DNA of 64,000 nucleotides from Pseudomonadota bacterium. GTDB lineage: Bacteria > Desulfobacterota > Desulfobulbia > Desulfobulbales > Desulfocapsaceae. The notes beneath the pieces are model-generated. The model worked only from the letters and a program-made list of their open reading frames with translations. It was not told where the DNA came from and ran no database searches. The DNA lies in assembly GCA_023412495.1 (NCBI GenBank), contig JAEYNP010000129.1:8864-72863 (forward strand), given 5' to 3'. Positions 1 to 8,162 of the stretch are shown here, one piece after another; position 1 is the first letter of the stretch; each line of letters starts with the position of its first letter. A program made the position numbers and the translations under genes.

Positions 1-320
1 CTGCCGGTATTGTTTTTGAATCCTTCATTCCAGGCCTCGACCAGCTTGTCCTTGCTCACCTCTTTGTAGAGAAAGTGCATGATCATCCTCTTCTTGCCTT
101 CGGCGGCTATGACTTCGGCGGCCGAAGAGGAGGGTTTTTCCAGGTAGAGCTGGGCGAGGTAGACATCGAAGAACATCTTGGTCCGGATTCCCGCCCCGTT
201 GAGATGGAGAACGGCACCATCATCATCCTTGATGGTTTCCTGAACCATCACCCCCGCTATCTCCCGCGCTTCCGCCGGCAGGCCGATCAACAACAGGCAA
301 AAAAGAAGAAGTATCCGCAT
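1..320 (-). CDS. Chalcone isomerase-like exported protein, C-terminus cut by window edge
   Basis: Reverse-strand reading frame open from the ATG at 320 to the window edge (about 106 residues seen), preceded by the ribosome-binding sequence AAGGGAG. The protein starts with a clear signal peptide (MRILLLFCLLLIGLPAEA). The mature part has the pattern of the chalcone isomerase-like family: an early Gly-rich turn (LNGAGIRTKMFFDVYLAQLY), then MIMHFLYKEVSKDKL and AWNEGF. Family members are periplasmic or exported and mostly of unknown function; the plant enzyme activity should not be assumed. The family call is from motif memory. Confidence 0.72.
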   Translation of the reverse strand, partial: MRILLLFCLLLIGLPAEAREIAGVMVQETIKDDDGAVLHLNGAGIRTKMFFDVYLAQLYLEKPSSSAAEVIAAEGKKRMIMHFLYKEVSKDKLVEAWNEGFKNNTG

Positions 321-470
321 GTGTGTGCTCCCTTACGCTAAGTTGATGGAAAACAAGGTTGCAGCATCTTACCTTTTTCTCACTGGAACGTAAACGTAAA
401 CTTTGCGCCAATTCACAGCTTCGGCCATTGATTCCCGCGTCTTAAGAACTATATTGAGCCGAATCCGGCT

Positions 471-627
471 TGATGGACTCGTCCGATCTACTTCGTTGTA
501 GGCTGAAACAACGCTTCATTGTACCATATGTACTACCAAAGCGCCGTTTAGACACTACTCCCCGTATATCGAACTTTTTCCAGAGCCCATCTCCACGGGT
601 TCGAGCACTTTTGACGGCTTTATCATG
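471..627. repeat. Dispersed repeat flanking hslO, interrupted copy
   Basis: The two ends of this stretch (TGATGGACTCGT at 471-482, and CTCCACGGGTT followed by an ACTTTTGACGGCTTT-like tail near 590-627) match the contiguous element at 1549-1607 downstream of the Hsp33 gene. Here about 100 bp of other sequence separates the two halves, as if a second small element had inserted. The rest of 321-656 shows no convincing gene; any promoter for hslO would lie here. Confidence 0.5.
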
Positions 628-656
628 TATTGGCACCTCCAACCGAATTCATCACC

Positions 657-1547
657 ATGACGGACACTATCGAACGAGTCATTTCCGACGGCGGCAATTT
701 TTTCGGCATCGCCTGCAATACCACCAAGCTGGTCACCGAAGCCTGCCGGCGACACGACGTGGGCCCCACCGCCGCCGCGGCCCTCGGCCGGGCCCTGACC
801 GGAGCAGCCCTGCTCGCCGCCCTGCTGAAGGACGATCAGTCAGTCCTGCTGAAGTTCGAAGGCAACGGGCCTCTACGCAAGATCATCACCGAGGCGGGGT
901 ACAACGGCTGGGTCCGCGGCTTCGTCGCCGAACCCCATGGTGAGGCGCCGCTGAAGGAGGGCCGCATCGACGTCGCCGGAGGTCTCGGCCACGCCGGCTT
1001 TCTCACCGTCACCAAGGACATCGGCCGACCCAGGAAATACTCCGGCACCATCCAGCTCTACACCAGCGAAATCGGGGAGGACCTCGCCTTTTACCTGTCC
1101 CAGTCCGAACAGACCCCGTCGGCGATAGCCCTCGCCATCCATCTAGAGAAGGATGGCAGGATCGCAACTGCCGGCGGCTTCCTCATCCAGTCGCTCCCGC
1201 CGGCGGACGAAGGGACCCTGTCCAGCATCGAACAGGAGATGGCCTCGCTCCCTCCCCTCTCGCAGCTTCTGCTGCAGGGAAAAAGTCCCGGCGACATCCT
1301 TTCCACCCTATTCAGAAACGTCCCCCACCGGAAGATCGGCTGCCGCAGACTACACTATTTCTGCAGCTGCAACCTCGAAAAGATGCGGGGGGCGCTGCTC
1401 TCGCTGGGGACCGAGGAACTGAAGAAGATCCTGGATCAGGAGGGCGAAGCCGAGGTGCGATGCGAGTTCTGCCGCGAGAGTTTCCGCTTCGGCGCCACCG
1501 AGCTGGCGCAGCTGATAGAGACCGGGAAACACCCGCAAGTTCCTTAG
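657..1547 (+). CDS. hslO: Hsp33 redox-regulated molecular chaperone
   Basis: Encodes 296 residues, normal for Hsp33 (about 290). Hsp33 is a cytoplasmic holdase activated by oxidative unfolding. The C-terminal redox switch is visible: CSC (in YFCSCNLEKM) followed about 30 residues later by CEFC, the four zinc-binding cysteines. The N-terminal half has the family's NTTKLVTEACRRHD and GNGPLRKI segments. I chose the ATG at 657 because the family begins directly with a sequence like MTDTIERVI; an upstream in-frame ATG at 630 would add nine residues that do not fit. No strong Shine-Dalgarno is visible. The gene stands alone between dispersed repeats. Confidence 0.93.
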   Translation: MTDTIERVISDGGNFFGIACNTTKLVTEACRRHDVGPTAAAALGRALTGAALLAALLKDDQSVLLKFEGNGPLRKIITEAGYNGWVRGFVAEPHGEAPLKEGRIDVAGGLGHAGFLTVTKDIGRPRKYSGTIQLYTSEIGEDLAFYLSQSEQTPSAIALAIHLEKDGRIATAGGFLIQSLPPADEGTLSSIEQEMASLPPLSQLLLQGKSPGDILSTLFRNVPHRKIGCRRLHYFCSCNLEKMRGALLSLGTEELKKILDQEGEAEVRCEFCRESFRFGATELAQLIETGKHPQVP

Positions 1548-1548
1548 T

Positions 1549-1607
1549 GATGGACTCGTAAAAAATCCATTCTCCACGGGTTGGAGTACTTTTTACGACT
1601 TTTATCC
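1549..1607. repeat. Intact copy of hslO-flanking repeat, hairpin / possible terminator
   Basis: Starts at the hslO stop codon. It folds as GTAAAAA ... CTCCA-CGGGT-TGGAG ... TTTTTAC, a nested inverted repeat with an inner 5-bp stem and an outer A/T stem, so it could also terminate hslO transcription. It matches the split copy at 471-627. Confidence 0.5.
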
Positions 1608-1618
1608 CTTAGTGTCAT

Positions 1619-1742
1619 GTCGGAAAATCACGCCGCAATTTATTTTGGCTTCCTGCAAGACACGACTGAGGGCGCATAGCAGCGCTATGTAACCGAAAAA
1701 GTAACGAAGCCAGCAAGCCAAAAGAGCAAGCGAGATCCGACA
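1619..1742. repeat. MITE-like palindromic element bounded by TGTCGGA/TCCGACA
   Basis: A 124-bp stretch starting TGTCGGA and ending TCCGACA (perfect 7-bp terminal inverted repeat). Inside, TTTTGGCTTCCTGC pairs imperfectly with GCCAGCAAGCCAAAA, and the centre holds CATAGC-AGCG-CTATG. It contains no open reading frame of note. Two other elements in the window (2916-3021 and 35989-36095) share the TGTCGGA-type ends. It fills most of the 345-bp gap before the next gene. Confidence 0.6.
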
Positions 1743-1892
1743 GATGAAGCTTCACATGGGCGCGAGATTCATAAATGAAATCCCTTGCCGGTCGCACTCT
1801 TTTCGACTACATGTCACCTGACGAACCGACAATTTCAGGAGCCCGGATTTTGGGTTACTCTGCTCATTTCTATGCTTATAACGGAGAACAGC

Positions 1893-2909
1893 ATGAAAGT
1901 GATTCGTGACAATGCAAGAACACTGATGGAAAAATTCTGCTATGTCTGCCCGGTCTGCAACGGCCGCGCCTGTGCCGGCCAGGTCCCGGGAATGGGCGGG
2001 TTAGGTACCGGCTCCTCGTTTGCCGCCAATGTCCAGGCCCTTGCCGAAATCAAGTTCAATATGCGCCTTATCCACGACGTGACCGACCCGGATACCTCGG
2101 TAACCATCCTCGGCAAGAAACTCGCCCTGCCGGTGCTGGCCGCGCCGATCGGCGGCGTCTCGTTCAACATGGGGGGCGGTGTTTCCGAGGAGGACTACAT
2201 CGAGGCGGTCATCAACGGCTGCAAGGCGAAATCAATACTCGGCTGCACCGGCGACGGTGTCCCGGAGTTCATCCATGGCGCCGGCTTTGCCGCCATCGGG
2301 AAGGCCGGCGGACACGGCATCCCCTTCATCAAGCCATGGGAAGACGAGGAGCTGTTCAAAAAGATGGAACTGGCCCGGGAAACCGGCGCCGAGATCATGG
2401 GTATGGATATCGACGCCGCGGGCCTCATCACCCTGCGCAAGATGGGTCGGCCGGTGTCGCCCAAGTCGTTGACCAAACTCACCGAGATCATCCGCAAGAG
2501 CGGAATGAAATTCATCCTGAAGGGAATCATGACCCCGGACGAGGCTGAGCTGGCCGTCGAAGCCGGCGCCAACGCCATCGTGGTCTCCAACCACGGCGGC
2601 CGGGTCCTCGATCACGCCCCCGCCACGGCTACCGTTCTGCCGGAGATTGCCGCCGCGGTAAAAGGCAGGATCGCCGTGCTTGTCGACGGCGGAGTCCGTT
2701 CCGGCGGCGACGTGCTGAAACTCCTGGCTCTCGGGGCCGATGCGGCGATGATCGGCCGACCGTTTTCCATCGCCGCCGTGGGTGGGCTGCAGGAAGGCGT
2801 GGAAAAATACATAGATACCCTGCAGGGTGAGCTGAAGCAGGCCATGGTCCTCACCGGGACCCGCTCGACCGCGGCTGTCGACCGCCGGATACTGTTTTGC
2901 CGCGACTAG
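1893..2909 (+). CDS. FMN-dependent alpha-hydroxy-acid dehydrogenase (LldD-like)
   Basis: Encodes 338 residues of the FMN-binding 2-hydroxy-acid oxidase/dehydrogenase fold, which oxidises L-lactate, glycolate or similar acids to the keto acid. Diagnostic pieces are the catalytic SNHGGRVLDH (His-Gly-Gly-Arg), the lysine in ILKGIMTPDEA, and the FMN phosphate site DGGVRSGGDVLKLLALGADA followed by MIGRP. The N-terminus carries a Cys-rich stretch (CYVCPVCNGRACAG), seen in anaerobe members and possibly binding a metal. ATG 1893 was chosen because GGAGA precedes it by five bases; the frame extends upstream to 1785 but those residues do not match the family. The substrate cannot be read from sequence; the neighbouring citrate synthase suggests central carbon metabolism. 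Confidence 0.85.
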   Translation: MKVIRDNARTLMEKFCYVCPVCNGRACAGQVPGMGGLGTGSSFAANVQALAEIKFNMRLIHDVTDPDTSVTILGKKLALPVLAAPIGGVSFNMGGGVSEEDYIEAVINGCKAKSILGCTGDGVPEFIHGAGFAAIGKAGGHGIPFIKPWEDEELFKKMELARETGAEIMGMDIDAAGLITLRKMGRPVSPKSLTKLTEIIRKSGMKFILKGIMTPDEAELAVEAGANAIVVSNHGGRVLDHAPATATVLPEIAAAVKGRIAVLVDGGVRSGGDVLKLLALGADAAMIGRPFSIAAVGGLQEGVEKYIDTLQGELKQAMVLTGTRSTAAVDRRILFCRD

Positions 2910-2915
2910 GAGGCC

Positions 2916-3021
2916 TGTCGGACATAGCATTTTTTCCGATCAAGGCATTTTCGAAAATCAAGCGCAGCTAGCATTATTTTCGAAAATAACGCGAAGATGG
3001 GGATAAAACACATATCCGGCC
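2916..3021. repeat. MITE-like element, copy A (TGTCGGA...TCCGGC)
   Basis: About 106 bp, closely similar to 35989-36095: both share GATCAAGGCATTTTCGAAAA, an ATTTTCG-AAATAACGC segment and GATGGGGA in the same order and spacing. The internal arms GCATTTTCGAAAAT and ATTATTTTCGAAAATAA are inverted. The left end is TGTCGGA; the right end (TCCGGC) has diverged from TCCGACA. Confidence 0.65.
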
Positions 3022-3058
3022 GGTTGCGCCGGGCCTATAACCGCGCGATGGCTTTTCA

Positions 3059-3086
3059 TTGCATTACTCCAAGTGATTACTATTAT
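3059..3086 (+). promoter_or_regulatory. Possible sigma-70 promoter of citrate synthase
   Basis: TTGCAT (3059-3064), a 16-bp spacer and TATTAT (3081-3086), about 140 bp before the gltA start. It lies in an AT-rich patch of an otherwise GC-rich region. This is a pattern match only. Confidence 0.3.
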
Positions 3087-3227
3087 TAAGTACATATGTG
3101 ATATCATCAGCCAGGTTCGCGATTGAACTTCCTGTTGGGTGCTACACGGGTCACCCTGGGATAGAACGTCGAACCTGCAAAGAATTCCTTCTGCCGAAAC
3201 CGTTAAACGAACCTCCAGGAGCAAACT

Positions 3228-4514
3228 ATGAGCGACAAAGCAACCCTGACCATCGACGGTAAGAGTTACGATTTCGACATGATCACCGGTTCCGAAAATG
3301 AGCGTTGTATCGACATTCAGACGCTGCGCGACACCACCGGCTGCATCACCATGGATCCCGGTTTCGCCAACACCGGCTCCTGCTTTTCCTCCATTACCTA
3401 TGTCGACGGCGCCAAGGGCATCCTGCGCTACCGCGGTTATCCCATCGAGGAGATCGCCGAAAAGGCCACCTTTGTCGAAACAGCTTACCTGATTCTCTAC
3501 GGCGAGTTGCCCAAAGTGGACCAGCTCAAGGCCTTTTCCGCCCGCCTGAAAGAACACGCCCCGATCCATACCAATCTCGAGCACCACTTCTCCGGCTTCC
3601 CCAAGTCGGCGCCGCCCATGGCGATCCTGTCTGCCATGCTGAACCTGATCTCCTGTTTCCACCCGGAGGTCCTCGACGTGCCGACCACCGGGGCGGAATT
3701 CGACCGGACCGCATCGCTTCTGCTCTCCAAGGTGCGGACCATCGCAGCCTTCGCTTATCGGATGGCCTCAGGCAAGCCGATCAACCATCCCAATCCCCAT
3801 CTGAGCTACTGCGGGAATTTCCTGCACATGATGTTTTCCGATCCCTACCAGGAATACGAGGTCTCGCCGGTGGTAGACCGGGCGCTCAACCTGTTCCTCG
3901 TCCTCCATGCCGATCACGAACAGAACTGCTCGACCTCCACTGTCCGGGTGGTGGGCAGTTCGAGGGCAAACCTTTTCAGCTCCGTCGCCGCCGGGGTCTG
4001 CGCCCTCTGGGGCCCGCTGCATGGCGGGGCCAACGCGGCAGTCATCCAGATGCTGGAGGACATCCGCCAGTCCGGCCGTCCCGCCTCCTATTACCTGGAG
4101 AAGGCCAAGGACAAGAACGACCCCTTCCGGCTGATGGGCTTCGGCCACCGGGTCTACAAGAATTTCGACCCCCGCTCGATCATTCTGAAAAAGCAGGTCC
4201 ACAACGTTCTCGAGGCCCTGAAGCTCGACGATCAGCTGCTGGAGATCGCCCTGCAACTCGAAGAGGCGACTCTCAAGGACGACTACTTTATCAGCCGCAA
4301 CCTCTATCCGAACGTCGATTTTTACAGCGGCATCCTGCTGCGGGCCATCGGCATCCCCCTCAACATGTACACCGTGATGTTCGCCATCGGCCGGATGCCC
4401 GGCTGGATCGCCAACTGGAAGGAACTGCATGACCACAAGCTGCGCATCTCCCGCCCGCGGCAGATCTACACCGGGTCCCGCTTGCGGCACTTCGTGCCGA
4501 TGGCGGAGCGGTGA
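3228..4514 (+). CDS. gltA: Citrate synthase, type II
   Basis: Encodes 428 residues, the size of the hexameric bacterial enzyme (E. coli 427). It condenses oxaloacetate and acetyl-CoA to citrate at the head of the TCA cycle. The active-site triad is visible: His in GPLHGGANAAV, His in FGHRVYKNFDPR, and Asp in YPNVDFYSG. The HADHEQNCSTSTVR signature and the N-terminal beta-domain (SDKATLTIDGKSYDF) with its DPGFANTGSC segment are also typical of type II enzymes. AGGAG lies seven bases before the ATG. The gene appears monocistronic, with its own upstream AT-rich region. Confidence 0.97.
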   Translation: MSDKATLTIDGKSYDFDMITGSENERCIDIQTLRDTTGCITMDPGFANTGSCFSSITYVDGAKGILRYRGYPIEEIAEKATFVETAYLILYGELPKVDQLKAFSARLKEHAPIHTNLEHHFSGFPKSAPPMAILSAMLNLISCFHPEVLDVPTTGAEFDRTASLLLSKVRTIAAFAYRMASGKPINHPNPHLSYCGNFLHMMFSDPYQEYEVSPVVDRALNLFLVLHADHEQNCSTSTVRVVGSSRANLFSSVAAGVCALWGPLHGGANAAVIQMLEDIRQSGRPASYYLEKAKDKNDPFRLMGFGHRVYKNFDPRSIILKKQVHNVLEALKLDDQLLEIALQLEEATLKDDYFISRNLYPNVDFYSGILLRAIGIPLNMYTVMFAIGRMPGWIANWKELHDHKLRISRPRQIYTGSRLRHFVPMAER

Positions 4515-4607
4515 GCCGGCAATGAGTTCTTGCAAAGAAACAACTTCATGGTATCCTGCGTTTTGCGAAGAGTTCCAGAAAAAACGGTCACTTAATCGAA
4601 GATACTT

Positions 4608-5015
4608 ATGAAAACGATCAATTGGAGAGATGAATTCAGCGTCGGCGTGGAGGAGATGGACAGGCAGCATAAGAAGCTGCTGGCCATGATCAATAGGTTA
4701 GTCGAGGAACAGCATACGCTGACAGATCCGAAGACCATCGCCGAGCTCCTGGACGGCATGGTCGATTACGCCCAGGAGCATTTCCGGGCCGAGGAGTATC
4801 TCATGGCCGAATACGATTACGACCGGAAGGACTGGCAGGAGAAGCAGCACAGGGAGTTCCTCGACAATACCCTCTCCTTCATGTCGGCCGCGGACGTCGG
4901 GCCGAACATCCTGTCCGTTGCTCTCCTGGATTTTCTCAGTTCCTGGCTGATCAACCATATCCTCACCGAGGATATGCAGTACAAGGAATTCTTCCGCAGC
5001 AAGGGCCTCAGCTGA
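4608..5015 (+). CDS. Bacteriohemerythrin-like protein with one iron ligand replaced
   Basis: Encodes 135 residues, a single hemerythrin domain (non-haem di-iron, four-helix bundle; O2 carrying or sensing). Ligands readable at the expected places are His21 (MDRQHKKL), His58 and Glu62 (QEHFRAEE), His81 (KQHREF), and His117 and Asp122 (NHILTED). The fifth histidine, normally four residues before His81, is Gln77 here (codon CAG; a single base change from CAC/CAT). The fold looks intact, but iron coordination would be altered. It lies 93 bp after gltA on the same strand. Overall family confidence is high; oxygen binding is uncertain. Confidence 0.9.
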   Translation: MKTINWRDEFSVGVEEMDRQHKKLLAMINRLVEEQHTLTDPKTIAELLDGMVDYAQEHFRAEEYLMAEYDYDRKDWQEKQHREFLDNTLSFMSAADVGPNILSVALLDFLSSWLINHILTEDMQYKEFFRSKGLS

Positions 5016-5075
5016 GCCAGGCGGACCTTCTGCCAAGGATCCGGTCTTACAAATGCATCGTGAGGAAGCGGAACA

Positions 5076-5927
5076 TTGGTAAAAGTCTTATCCGCGCCGG
5101 CAGGCGACAATTGCCGCGGCAAGACTCGGCAAACCGTCTATGCGTCGTCACTGACCGGCCTGGAAATCCTTTCCTGCACCGATGATCGCCAATTTACACC
5201 GCATCTCCATGACGGTTATGTACTCTGGTTGAATTCCTCATGCGGCGAAGAATTCACCCTGAACCGTACGACAAAAATACTGCAGCCAGGTCACCTCTCC
5301 ATCATTGAGCCGGGAATAATTCACACAAACCGTCCCTGCCGGCCGTGCAACCGCCATCTGAGAAGTTTTTACTTTTCGGAAAGTTTTCTGGCCAGTATTT
5401 CCGAAAAGATAACAGGAGGTGGCGGAAGAGTGCGGACTCTGCCAACCTGCGTCATCCCGGATCTCCATCTCTGGCGGTTGTTTGTCGAACTGCACAATGC
5501 CCTGCTGCATTCCTCCTCCACTCTGCAGACGGAAGTCGATCTCCTGTCCGGCTTCGGTCGCCTGCTTGCTGTCGAGCAGAACCATGAAGCGCTTTCCGCC
5601 GCCACCGAGCGAAAGCGGATCAAGACGGTCATCGATTATTTTCTCGCCAATATCGATCGCCAGGTCACCCTCGACGAGGTCGCCGGGCTCCTGCAGTGCA
5701 CCAGCTACCACCTGATTCGTCTTTTTCGCACCGCCAAAGGCGTCTCCCCCCACACCTATCTGCTTCAGTTGCGTCTCGAACATGCCCGAAAGCTGCTGGC
5801 TCAGGGCCATGCCATCATAGATGCCGCGCTCAATTCCGGGTTTTCCGACCAGAGTCATCTTACCAGAATGTTCAAGGCCAGATTCGGTGTGACTCCCGGA
5901 AGATATCGGCAGCAGCGCTGCCCGTAA
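5076..5927 (+). CDS. AraC-family transcriptional regulator with N-terminal cupin
   Basis: Encodes 283 residues. An N-terminal AraC_binding cupin (about 20-150; FTPHLHDGYVLWL, LQPGHLSIIEPGIIHTN) is followed by a C-terminal double helix-turn-helix (about 185-280; VTLDEVAGLLQCTSYHLIRL, and SGFSDQSHLTRMFKARFGVTP with GRYR). Such proteins sense a small molecule and activate a nearby operon. The start is TTG at 5076, placed by GAGGAA eight bases upstream; an ATG at 5053 is in another frame and stops at once. The closest candidate target is the downstream EamA transporter gene, but that link is inference. Confidence 0.88.
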   Translation: MVKVLSAPAGDNCRGKTRQTVYASSLTGLEILSCTDDRQFTPHLHDGYVLWLNSSCGEEFTLNRTTKILQPGHLSIIEPGIIHTNRPCRPCNRHLRSFYFSESFLASISEKITGGGGRVRTLPTCVIPDLHLWRLFVELHNALLHSSSTLQTEVDLLSGFGRLLAVEQNHEALSAATERKRIKTVIDYFLANIDRQVTLDEVAGLLQCTSYHLIRLFRTAKGVSPHTYLLQLRLEHARKLLAQGHAIIDAALNSGFSDQSHLTRMFKARFGVTPGRYRQQRCP

Positions 5928-6301
5928 AACTCGGGCGGCAACGAATTGCATCCTGTTAGCGCGGCAAATGAAGCGCGGCTGTGAAAAGAGCCGTCCGTGG
6001 TTGTCCATTGTCCTTCCAGCAGTAATGTCAATTTTGTTCAAGACACCCGTTTCCGCCATGAGCTATTCTCATGAAGACAGACATCTCCGACTGGTGAAAA
6101 AACATATTTATCGCAAGATCAGTAGCTTTGGAGATTATCAAAAAAAGGCTGATTCTACAGTCGATGGGACACAACCTTGTCGGTTTTCCCGCCGCGGACG
6201 ATCTGCTGTTCGACTGATGCTGACATTATTGGCAAGACAATGGATAATTCGCGGTCTTTCTGATTCCCAACGGAATTGAAGATGCTGTGAGGAGGGAGCG
6301 A
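5928..6301. other. Intergenic region between AraC regulator and EamA gene
   Basis: 374 bp with lower GC than its flanks. Reading frames of up to about 100 codons exist, but none has a ribosome-binding site or a recognisable protein. It probably holds the promoter and any AraC-type operator for the transporter; I could not define sites. Confidence 0.4.
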
Positions 6302-7159
6302 ATGAAGCACTACCTGTACGCCCTGGGAGCCATCCTATGCTGGGCAAGCCTGCCGGCGGCAACCGGCTCCGGCTTGAAAGAGTTGTCCACCGAAGAGCTG
6401 ATGTTCTACAGCTTCTCCAGTGCGGCTATCTTCCTCTACCTGCAGGACCTGATCAGCCTGCGCACCGTGAAAATCTACCTGCCTGGCCTGAAGGTCTCGC
6501 TCATCGGCGTCTGGGGCATCTTCCTTTATCACTATATTTATTATCTTGCCCTGGAGCGCGCGCCGCTTGCGGAAGGTGCCATCCTCGCCACCACCTGGTC
6601 CTTCTGGATAGTGGTTTTTTCCTCGCTGCTGCTCTTTAAAAAAGTGAAGGTCTCCATCGTCGTCACTGCCCTGGTCGGCCTCTTCGGCGCAGGAGTCGTC
6701 ATCGGCGCCGGCAAGGAAATATCCTTTTCCCTGAGCCACTTGAAGGGCTATCTGCTCGCGCTCCTGTGCGGCCTGATATGGTCGAGCTTTTCGGTGGCGC
6801 TTTCACGAATGAAGGTGGAAAAAGAGCCCATGACAGCTTTCACCGTCTACGCGGCGCTTCTGTCGGCGGGACTCTTTGGAGTTTCCATGCCCCACGACCT
6901 GCCGTCCTGGCCGGCCCTGGGATCAGCGGTCTATCTCGGCTGCGTTCCTCTCGGTCTGTCCTTTTTCCTGTGGAATCGGGCGATGACCGGAGGCAACGTA
7001 GTGATCATAGGCTTTCTCAGCTACCTGACGCCGCCGCTCGCCGTCCTGCTGGTCGCCCTGATCCACCGCCAGCAGGTTTCGGCGCAGGTGATCCTCGGCA
7101 TGACGCTCATCATCGCCGCATCCCTCTTGGGGAGAATGCTTGTCAGTTACGAGCGGTGA
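6302..7159 (+). CDS. EamA/DMT-superfamily transporter
   Basis: Encodes 285 residues with about ten hydrophobic helices and two EamA repeats (roughly 4-135 and 150-283), the usual drug/metabolite transporter size. Such inner-membrane proteins export amino acids, metabolites or drugs; substrate unknown. ATG 6302 was preferred over the in-frame GTG at 6287 because GGAGGGAG sits immediately upstream of the ATG. It follows the AraC regulator on the same strand, a common regulator-exporter pairing. Confidence 0.88.
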   Translation: MKHYLYALGAILCWASLPAATGSGLKELSTEELMFYSFSSAAIFLYLQDLISLRTVKIYLPGLKVSLIGVWGIFLYHYIYYLALERAPLAEGAILATTWSFWIVVFSSLLLFKKVKVSIVVTALVGLFGAGVVIGAGKEISFSLSHLKGYLLALLCGLIWSSFSVALSRMKVEKEPMTAFTVYAALLSAGLFGVSMPHDLPSWPALGSAVYLGCVPLGLSFFLWNRAMTGGNVVIIGFLSYLTPPLAVLLVALIHRQQVSAQVILGMTLIIAASLLGRMLVSYER

Positions 7160-7263
7160 AGATGGGAACCGCTCCCGGGCGGACCGCATCGGTTGAGGTC
7201 CCGCCGGCGGGCGACCAGGGAAGTCGGCGACCTCGCCCCCTAACAATACCCGGGCGGCCAGAT

Positions 7264-7298
7264 GGAGCCTGAATGCGGCCGGCTTGCTTTCAGGCTCC
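7264..7298. terminator. Hairpin between convergent genes
   Basis: GGAGCCTGAA (7264-7273) pairs perfectly with TTCAGGCTCC (7289-7298) around a 15-base loop. It lies between the forward EamA gene and the reverse gene at 7327, where a bidirectional terminator would be expected. There is no long T-run on either side. Confidence 0.5.
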
Positions 7299-7326
7299 TC
7301 TGCAACGCTGGAACCGCCCCGGCGTT

Positions 7327-7638
7327 TCAGTGGGTGGTCGACCTGGAACGTATGCCGCGATACTTGGCATACAGATCATGGATCCTGCGCCGCATCTCGC
7401 TCAGCTTGTGCGACTCGCGGTCGGACATCCAGCGCGGTTCGCTGATGGAATAGATATACTTGGACAACTCGTCCAGGGACGACTCGACCGCCGTACACCA
7501 CTCTCCGGTACAGACGCTGTCGACCTCTTTTGCCTCGTCGATATCATGCTCCAGAATCGCCATGGATTCCCTCAGATTCTCCATGAAATTCCGATGTGCT
7601 ATCTGAAACGATTCGACCATCTCCTTTTGCATTTTCAT
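7327..7638 (-). CDS. Small hypothetical helical protein
   Basis: Encodes 103 residues, charged and predicted mostly helical (MKMQKEMVESFQ, ESMAILEHDIDEAKEVDS, SHKLSEMRRRIHDLY). Two cysteines sit close together (VCTGEWC). A strong GGGGAGG lies six bases before the ATG, which supports real translation. I do not recognise the family; no signal peptide or membrane segment is visible. It is a lone gene convergent with the EamA transporter. Confidence 0.6.
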   Translation of the reverse strand: MKMQKEMVESFQIAHRNFMENLRESMAILEHDIDEAKEVDSVCTGEWCTAVESSLDELSKYIYSISEPRWMSDRESHKLSEMRRRIHDLYAKYRGIRSRSTTH

Positions 7639-8162
7639 CTGAACCTCCCCGTGAAATGAAAGCTCCTGTTTCGGGTATTATATATGAGAACTACCGACGA
7701 GTGCGGCCCAATCCTGGCTGCGGAGGTCGCTGTCCCTCCCCCCGAGCCTTTTTACCCCGGGCGGCACGCTCGTAACGACAAGACCCGCTTCCGGTGAGTC
7801 GTGACTGCGGCCTAAGCCGGAAGAGAGGTAAATGAATAATAACCATTCCTGAAAAATTGGGAGGATTGAACCAACCTTTTTTCTACGAAAAAAACACCCT
7901 CCTCCCAAATTCTACCGCCGTTTTGGCGGCTTCTTTTCAGCCGCTTCCCTGGATACACCTGCAGTCCCTGTAACCAATTCGTAAAGCCCGAAAAAGAAAG
8001 GCGCCCGAAAGAGTAAAAAATCCTTAATTTTTTTGTCGACTGCTACTACAATCAGGTACTTGAAGGTCAGTACAGGCGTCATCTCTTTTCCCGATACCAC
8101 TAAGGTCTCGCCACTATCTTTTCCGTTTCATTTTTTCAACTTTAAGCTCGATATTGACATTT
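7639..8162. other. Intergenic region upstream of siaABCD
   Basis: 524 bp without a convincing gene. It contains the hairpin CCGCC-GTTTT-GGCGG (7915-7929) followed by a pyrimidine-rich CTTCTTTT tract, resembling a weak forward terminator. The AT-richer stretch 8010-8160 probably holds the siaA promoter; no clear -35/-10 pair can be fixed. A reverse-strand 56-codon frame (8082 down to 7912) has a weak GGGAAAAGAG ahead of it but no recognisable product. Confidence 0.4.

Noticed and set aside
5968..6279. Forward 103-codon frame before the EamA gene
   Set aside because: No ribosome-binding site and no family resemblance; likely leader DNA.
7912..8094. Reverse-strand 56-60 codon frame with hydrophobic middle
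   Set aside because: Only a weak ribosome-binding site, no recognisable family, and it ends in a hairpin; left as intergenic.
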